Origin: Mycogone perniciosa
Taxonomy: Eukaryota; Ascomycota; Sordariomycetes; Hypocreales; Hypocreaceae
Assembly (NCBI GenBank): GCA_025331125.1
Contig: JAOALB010000029.1
Location: forward strand, 1-64,000
Direction of reading: 5' to 3'
Length of the DNA stretch: 64,000 nucleotides
Part shown: one piece after another, positions 59,561 through 64,000 of the stretch
Numbering within the stretch: position 1 is the stretch's first letter
How the letters are laid out: each line of letters begins with the position of its first letter
Position numbers and translations under genes: made by a program
The notes under the pieces: generated by a model
Databases searched by the model: none
The model's input: the letters and a program-made list of their open reading frames with translations, nothing else
Told to the model about the DNA's origin: nothing

Positions 59561-60587
59561 CGTGTGTTTATTTTCGAGTCTGGGCTGGCGCCAGCTAGAT
59601 CAATGCGTGCCTAGTCGTCGTTTCGGTTTCGGGGTCGGAGCGTAAGTGACGTCTTGTCTCGTCTCGTCTCGTCTCGTCGTCGATATTGTTCAGGTGGATC
59701 TCGCCATTAACTATTTCGATTTATGCTCATATGCAGTAGCGAAATGCCTGACCGACGCCACAGCCCATTACTACACTGCAAGTCGAGGCATCAGGAAGCA
59801 TAAATGGCGAAAGGAACAGGGAAGATGAGGGGCTCGTGTCGGGCGGCTATAGATGTACCAGAGAAGGCTGAACACCAGAGGGCGCTGCTCTGTGATGTGC
59901 TGAATACGCACCGCGATTGGACTCTCAGTGGCTCGAAGGCACGAGATTGGCGCTGTAACACTGCCGAAATAGCGGCCCACCATCCGCATTTACTTCAAAA
60001 ATGCCCCACCTTGCGGATCCCTTAGTGTGTTGAAGATTCCATTTGATGTTCTTTGTTTAAACTACCCTAAACTATAATTTGGAGGAAGAAAAAAACTCTC
60101 TTTCAGGATGAATCTGTTGTGTAAACGATTAGTAGTAGGTAGATATGGGATACTTTGGCTAGATTTATGAGCTATGATAAACGGCACTTCGTACCCCGTG
60201 GGATGCGTACGCCATATGAGCCTCTACGAATACTAAGTCAACACGGAGTTAGCTTGGCTACAAAAACCTACACAAAGCATTTCCAAAGTTCCAGCTTAGG
60301 CACGCACCAAATAGCTAGCGTCCGAGGCACAAGAAAACATTGAAGAATTCCTACGGTAGAATAAAAGCTTGAATGAAAGCAAGAATGAGGCATAAAGTGC
60401 CGCGAGATATGTGTCACGCGATCTCAGTAGTGATTAGAAAGGAAAGGAATAAGACGCTGAACAATGACATTAACATCGAAAATAGAGACCCAGAATCGCC
60501 ATGGCAAAAAAAAACCATCAAATCCAAAAATCAGACCGAGATGCAAAAAAGAACCGCCTTGACATCTCAAGCTGGTAGTATAGGAAA
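59561..60587. other. Intergenic, no gene recognised
   Basis: The promoter of the low-complexity gene lies at the left, with a TCTCG pentamer run at about 59,656-59,676. The rest, up to the tRNA, shows only short frames without motifs. Confidence 0.55.
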
Positions 60588-60686
60588 AGCCCGATGCGGG
60601 GGTCGAACCCGCAACCTTGAGATATCGCCACATCAGAACGTGTGTCTCATAAGAGTCTCACGCTCTACCGATTGAGCTAACCGGGC
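60588..60686 (-). tRNA. tRNA-Lys (anticodon CUU) with a 26-nt intron
   Basis: On the minus strand the 99-nt gene begins GCCCGGTTAGCTCAATCGGT (acceptor 5' strand, D arm). The anticodon stem-loop GAGACTCTTA is followed after the intron by ATCTC, then the T arm GCGGGTTCGACCCCCGC and the acceptor 3' strand ATCGGGC plus discriminator T. The 7-bp acceptor stem pairs with one G-T pair at most. The 26-nt intron (60,623-60,648) lies directly after position 37, the standard eukaryotic site. Internal A and B box sequences (TAGCTCAATCGG, GGTTCGACCCC) are intact, so the gene looks functional. Confidence 0.93.
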
Positions 60687-60955
60687 GATTGACCAGTTGA
60701 GCTCCAAGGCGGCTGTCTTGTTGTTGGGATGCTGCGAGTTATTTTCTCTTAAGAGCCCCAAACATTCCAGGCATTGGTATATTAGTGGCGGGGAGTGCAG
60801 AAAATTCATCCCTGTCGTGAGCCAATGAGGGGTGATTGGAGTTCAGGCCTTGACCCCGCAACCCCCCTCTTAGCCCGTCCCTTGTGGTGAGTTACTCCGG
60901 AAATACTCCGCTCGAGGAACTTGACGGAGACATCGCTTGTAGATGGACGTTCGCC

Positions 60956-61501
60956 ATGCGAAGAGTTCGGTATAATGTGGCCACTTCACTAGACGGCTTC
61001 ATAGCCTCGCCAAACGGTTCAACAAGCTGGATAGTCGAGGATGATAGCATTGACTTCGATGCGCTCTATGCCGAGTTTGACGTGTTCGTCATGGGCCGCA
61101 AGACCTACGAAGTCATCACATCGTTTCAGCCCAATCCACTGGCGACGCGAACAAAGGAAAGTGTCCTTGTTGTGAGCCGGCAGATGAAACCAGAGGACTA
61201 CCCGGAAATTACCATTATATCCGGGCACTTTGTCGATGCGATCCGCCAAAGGAAGGCTGAGGCGGGGAAGGATATCTGGCTGATGGGGGGAGTGCAACTT
61301 GCTGGCCCCTGTCTCGAAGCCGGTCTGGTTGACTCCGTTGAGGCGGCTATCATGCCAGTGGTACTCGGTCGAGGTATTAAGATGCTTGCGGAACCAACTT
61401 CTGGTGGTGGCACGTCATATCGACTTGAACTTGAGGGTGTGAAGGAGTTGAGCAAGAGTGGTATTCTGATGACCAGGTACAACGTGTCTTATACTAATTG
61501 A
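60956..61501 (+). CDS. RibD C-terminal / dihydrofolate-reductase-like protein
   Basis: Single exon, 181 residues from ATG 60,956. The first strand R-Y-N-V-A-T-S-L-D-G-F-I-A (about 4-16), then F-V-M-G-R-K-T-Y-E (about 48-56), and K-D-I-W-L-M-G-G-V-Q-L-A-G (about 104-116) are the hallmarks of the RibD C-terminal/DHFR-like fold, which binds NAD(P)H through the Gly-Gly turn. The ending I-M-P-V-V-L-G-R-G-I-K-M-L fits too. These stand-alone proteins are widespread in bacteria and fungi and their substrate is usually unknown. An in-frame ATG at 60,884 would add 24 residues not typical for the family, so the later start is chosen. Confidence 0.85.
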   Translation: MRRVRYNVATSLDGFIASPNGSTSWIVEDDSIDFDALYAEFDVFVMGRKTYEVITSFQPNPLATRTKESVLVVSRQMKPEDYPEITIISGHFVDAIRQRKAEAGKDIWLMGGVQLAGPCLEAGLVDSVEAAIMPVVLGRGIKMLAEPTSGGGTSYRLELEGVKELSKSGILMTRYNVSYTN

Positions 61502-61979
61502 CATCATGCCACATGTCCAATATACCCAATATGCACATGCGTATTAGATACGAAGTACTAAATACATACAGAGTAGTAGTAAGAAAGAGGCATCAGACTC
61601 CACATTGACAATGCTGGGCACTGCGGGCTCATCCAGACCCCGAGTCCTGGAGCTCAACAGGCATGGGGGGCATACAGCATTCTATGTATTACATACCCAC
61701 ATGTACTCGTAATGAGCTCATCCACTCGTATTATTGACATGTAGATAAATATAAGTCGACTTGTAATTTATCCGACTGGCCGACAATCTGGCCTCTCATT
61801 ACCTACCGAATACGACACCAACCTTCATCCGAGATGCCCCCTCTCAGATATAGCATCTTAGTAAGGCGGGGTCGATGATGGAGGAGAGGGGCATTATTGA
61901 TTGTGACGTTAATGCTTACCGATGCGGAGAAAGCGAATAACTTCTCTCACGGAGTTTCTCATGCCTACAATATTCGCTG
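61502..61979. other. Intergenic between reductase and glyoxalase genes
   Basis: About 480 bp, AT-richer at 61,500-61,580 and 61,720-61,770. It contains the reductase 3' end and the glyoxalase promoter; no other gene seen. Confidence 0.55.
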
Positions 61980-63360
61980 ATGAGTACATTGAGAGCGGCG
62001 CAGCGACTCGGCCTTCTGCAAAGGACTTTGACTTCTCCTACTCCAGCATTCAAAGCTTCACCCTTCAGTTCGTGTTTTGCCCCACCGTTGCTATTTTTCG
62101 AAGATCGAGAGAGCTCACGTTTTGTTCCGACTCAGGACAGCAATCGAGGTTTGCGACCATGGCGACCATGACGGATTTGAAGACGTACAAGTTCAATCAC
62201 TCGATGTGAGCGGCTACTCCGCCTGAGTGATGAAGATGAACTAACAGCCGTTGAGGATTCGAGTGAAGGACCCCAAGGAGTCCGGTACGTTGGCAACATG
62301 CCATGATGCAATCTGGAGCCCCAAACTGACCCCCATCTACAGTCAAATTCTACGAGTTCCTGGGCATGAGCGTGGTGAAGAAATTGCAATTCCCCGAGGC
62401 CAAGTTCGACCTGTACTTCATGGCCTACAACAGCTCTGGCGCCCTCTCCCACGGAAACTCTGCCGTCGACAGAGAAGGTGTCATTGAGCTGACTCACAAC
62501 TACGGCACTGAGAACGACCCTACCTACACCATCAACAACGGTAACAAGGAGCCTCACCGCGGGTTTGGCCACACATGCATCTCCGTGGACAACATCCAGG
62601 CTGCATGCCAGCGAATCGAGGATGCTGGCTACAAGTTCCAGAAGAAGCTCACCGACGGGCGGATGCACAACATTGCCTTCGCGCTGGATCCTGATGGATA
62701 CTGGGTTGAGATCATCGGTCAAAAGCCCGTGGAGGAGACCGCGGAAGTCAAGGAGACCAACGTGTCCACCTACCGCATGGTAAAGCGCAAAATCTCTTCC
62801 CGGACACAGATAAAACGAACTTACTGACGATTGAAACTAGAACCACACCATGATCCGCGTCAAGGATGCCGAAAAGTCCCTGAAATTCTACCAGGAAGTC
62901 CTTGGCATGTCTCTTATCAGGACTCATGATGCCACGAGCGCAGGCTTTAGCCTGTACTTCCTCGGCTACCCAGACAACAAGAGACTGTCCACAGACGGCA
63001 AGACCAGCGACCTTGAGGGTCTACTCGAGCTGACCTGGAACCACGGCACTGAGAAGGACGAGGACTTCTCGTACCACAACGGAAACGCTGAGCCTCAGGG
63101 CTTTGGTCACATTTGTAAGTCCACAGGTGTGCAGTGATGCTATGTTCATTTGGCTGACGGATTGGCGTGCAGGTGTTTCGGTCGACGATCTCGATGCTGC
63201 GTGTCAGCGATTCGAGGATTTGCGGTGTAACTGGAAGAAGAGGTTGACGGATGGTCGTATGAGGGATGTTGCTTTCCTGCTGGATCCCGATGGGTACTGG
63301 GTTGAGATTGTCCAGAACGACAAGTTCAGCGACAAGTTCAGCGACAAGCACCAGGTCTGA
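61980..63360 (+). CDS. glo1: Glyoxalase I (lactoylglutathione lyase), two-domain, probable mitochondrial leader
   Basis: Six exons give 361 residues: 61,980-62,067, 62,136-62,205, 62,256-62,284, 62,343-62,779, 62,841-63,114 and 63,173-63,360. The enzyme turns the glutathione hemithioacetal of methylglyoxal into S-lactoylglutathione. Two tandem glyoxalase domains begin F-N-H-S-M-I-R-V-K-D-P and M-N-H-T-M-I-R-V-K-D-A. Each carries the metal-ligand pattern: E in V-I-E-L-T-H-N-Y-G-T-E and L-L-E-L-T-W-N-H-G-T-E, H in G-F-G-H, and the closing D-P-D-G-Y-W-V-E. The usual fungal fused form has this length. The first exon encodes an Arg/Leu/Ser-rich, acid-free leader (M-S-T-L-R-A-A-Q-R-L-G-L-L-Q-R) ending R-Q-Q-S-R-F, typical of mitochondrial import. 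Its intron has a weak donor, GTTCGT. A cytosolic form could start at ATG 62,159 or 62,168. Confidence 0.88.
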
Positions 63361-64000
63361 GGTGATAAATTGTTGATGCCAAAGCCCCTTAGCTGAAGAA
63401 TCGATAGGACCCAGTAGAAATGAAATAATATTTCTGTAGCCTCAACCCTAAGATTATGCTGATTATGTAGCTAAACTGCCAAGATTAATACGTAACGTAT
63501 GCTCTTACCACACTGTCAAATTAGGAAGTATTAGAGGAAAATTGACATGGAAGGGGGAGGGGGAACGTTGCACCATACGTCGAGAAAAGCAAATCAATCG
63601 TATCTCTCGGCTCATTAGTAGCACTTGCGCGGCCTTTAGGAGTCGAGGTGCACACACATTAACAGAATGGCTATGTTTGAGGCTGTGATGGAAATGTGAC
63701 AGATCATAGAAACAGTATCGAGAGGAGGGAATTTGGGAACAGTATCCACACCGGTGAGACAGGGGATCAACATCCAACACGGCTAGAAAGAGGAATCTGA
63801 GGAACGGACCGAGTCACGGAGCTGGCACCGAGCAATGAGTGGTTGGAGTGTCTGCAATGTCACCCCGCTTCCCCAGCTTTGCAGCCTCGTCTCTTCGCAC
63901 TCTTGTTTACGCTCGAGTGTGCATTGCCAATGCGGAAGCTGGTCATTGACCAGCAGTTCTGAACTAGGCGACGCCATGCAGATGCCGAGGTGGGGGGTGA
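63361..64000. other. Right end of the window, no supported gene
   Basis: 3' flank of the glyoxalase gene, then mixed sequence with short minus-strand frames (63,505-63,780; 63,783-63,977). The last could be the 5' part of a gene running left, but it has no motif and meets a stop soon, so it is not called. Confidence 0.5.

Noticed and set aside
61922..62158. In-frame extension upstream of the glyoxalase ATG at 62,159
   Set aside because: The residues lack leader character; the neighbouring frame at 61,980 plus an intron gives a convincing mitochondrial leader instead.

Overview
The window reads as a chromosome segment of a filamentous ascomycete, most likely a eurotiomycete. The support is short GT-AG introns (about 50-75 nt) in nearly every gene, fungal-specific families (a KCH-type potassium transporter, a Zn2Cys6 remnant, an Erg6-type sterol methyltransferase, a roadblock/LC7 protein), an intron-containing tRNA-Lys(CUU), and strong transition-only decay of repeats of the kind left by repeat-induced point mutation (RIP). 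The species was not identified.

There are two worlds in this window. From base 1 to about 37,265 the sequence is an extremely AT-rich, RIP-decayed graveyard of LTR retrotransposons with essentially no open frames. One less AT-rich island (about 2,660-7,100) carries a damaged or spliced small secreted cysteine-rich protein gene. The nested structure can be read directly. A Ty3/gypsy element (8,335-22,137; 172-bp LTRs; polypurine tract next to its 3' LTR) was split in its integrase by a Ty1/copia element in the opposite orientation (13,378-20,501; 275-bp LTRs; perfect 5-bp target duplication GTATT). A second gypsy family (about 22,758-29,902) follows, with a truncated inverted sister copy at 36,440-37,265, plus pieces of at least two other gypsy elements. 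A short non-autonomous element with ends TTTGTCG/CGACAAA and 4-bp target duplications is present three times (5,756-6,144; 6,631-7,023; 26,599-26,999).

From about 37,265 to 64,000 base composition becomes normal and genes appear. The first stretch (37-44 kb) is still a decay zone: a broken Zn2Cys6 regulator, a 265-bp inverted-repeat element, and a 5'-truncated Tad/I-type LINE with a 14-bp target duplication. It surrounds one intact gene for a multi-spanning membrane protein (40,333-41,913). The housekeeping-like part holds, in order: an Erg6-type sterol C-24 methyltransferase (-), an F-box protein (-), a KCH1-type K+ transporter (-), a kinase-like protein with degenerate catalytic motifs (+), a roadblock/LC7-like protein (+), a conserved low-complexity protein of unknown function (-), tRNA-Lys(CUU) (-), a RibD/DHFR-like reductase (+) and a two-domain glyoxalase I with a likely mitochondrial leader (+). 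There is no operon-like arrangement; genes are monocistronic with 0.3-2.6 kb between them.

Exon limits were derived by hand from splice consensus, reading-frame continuity and recognisable protein motifs. Statements about families are from general knowledge; no database search was run.
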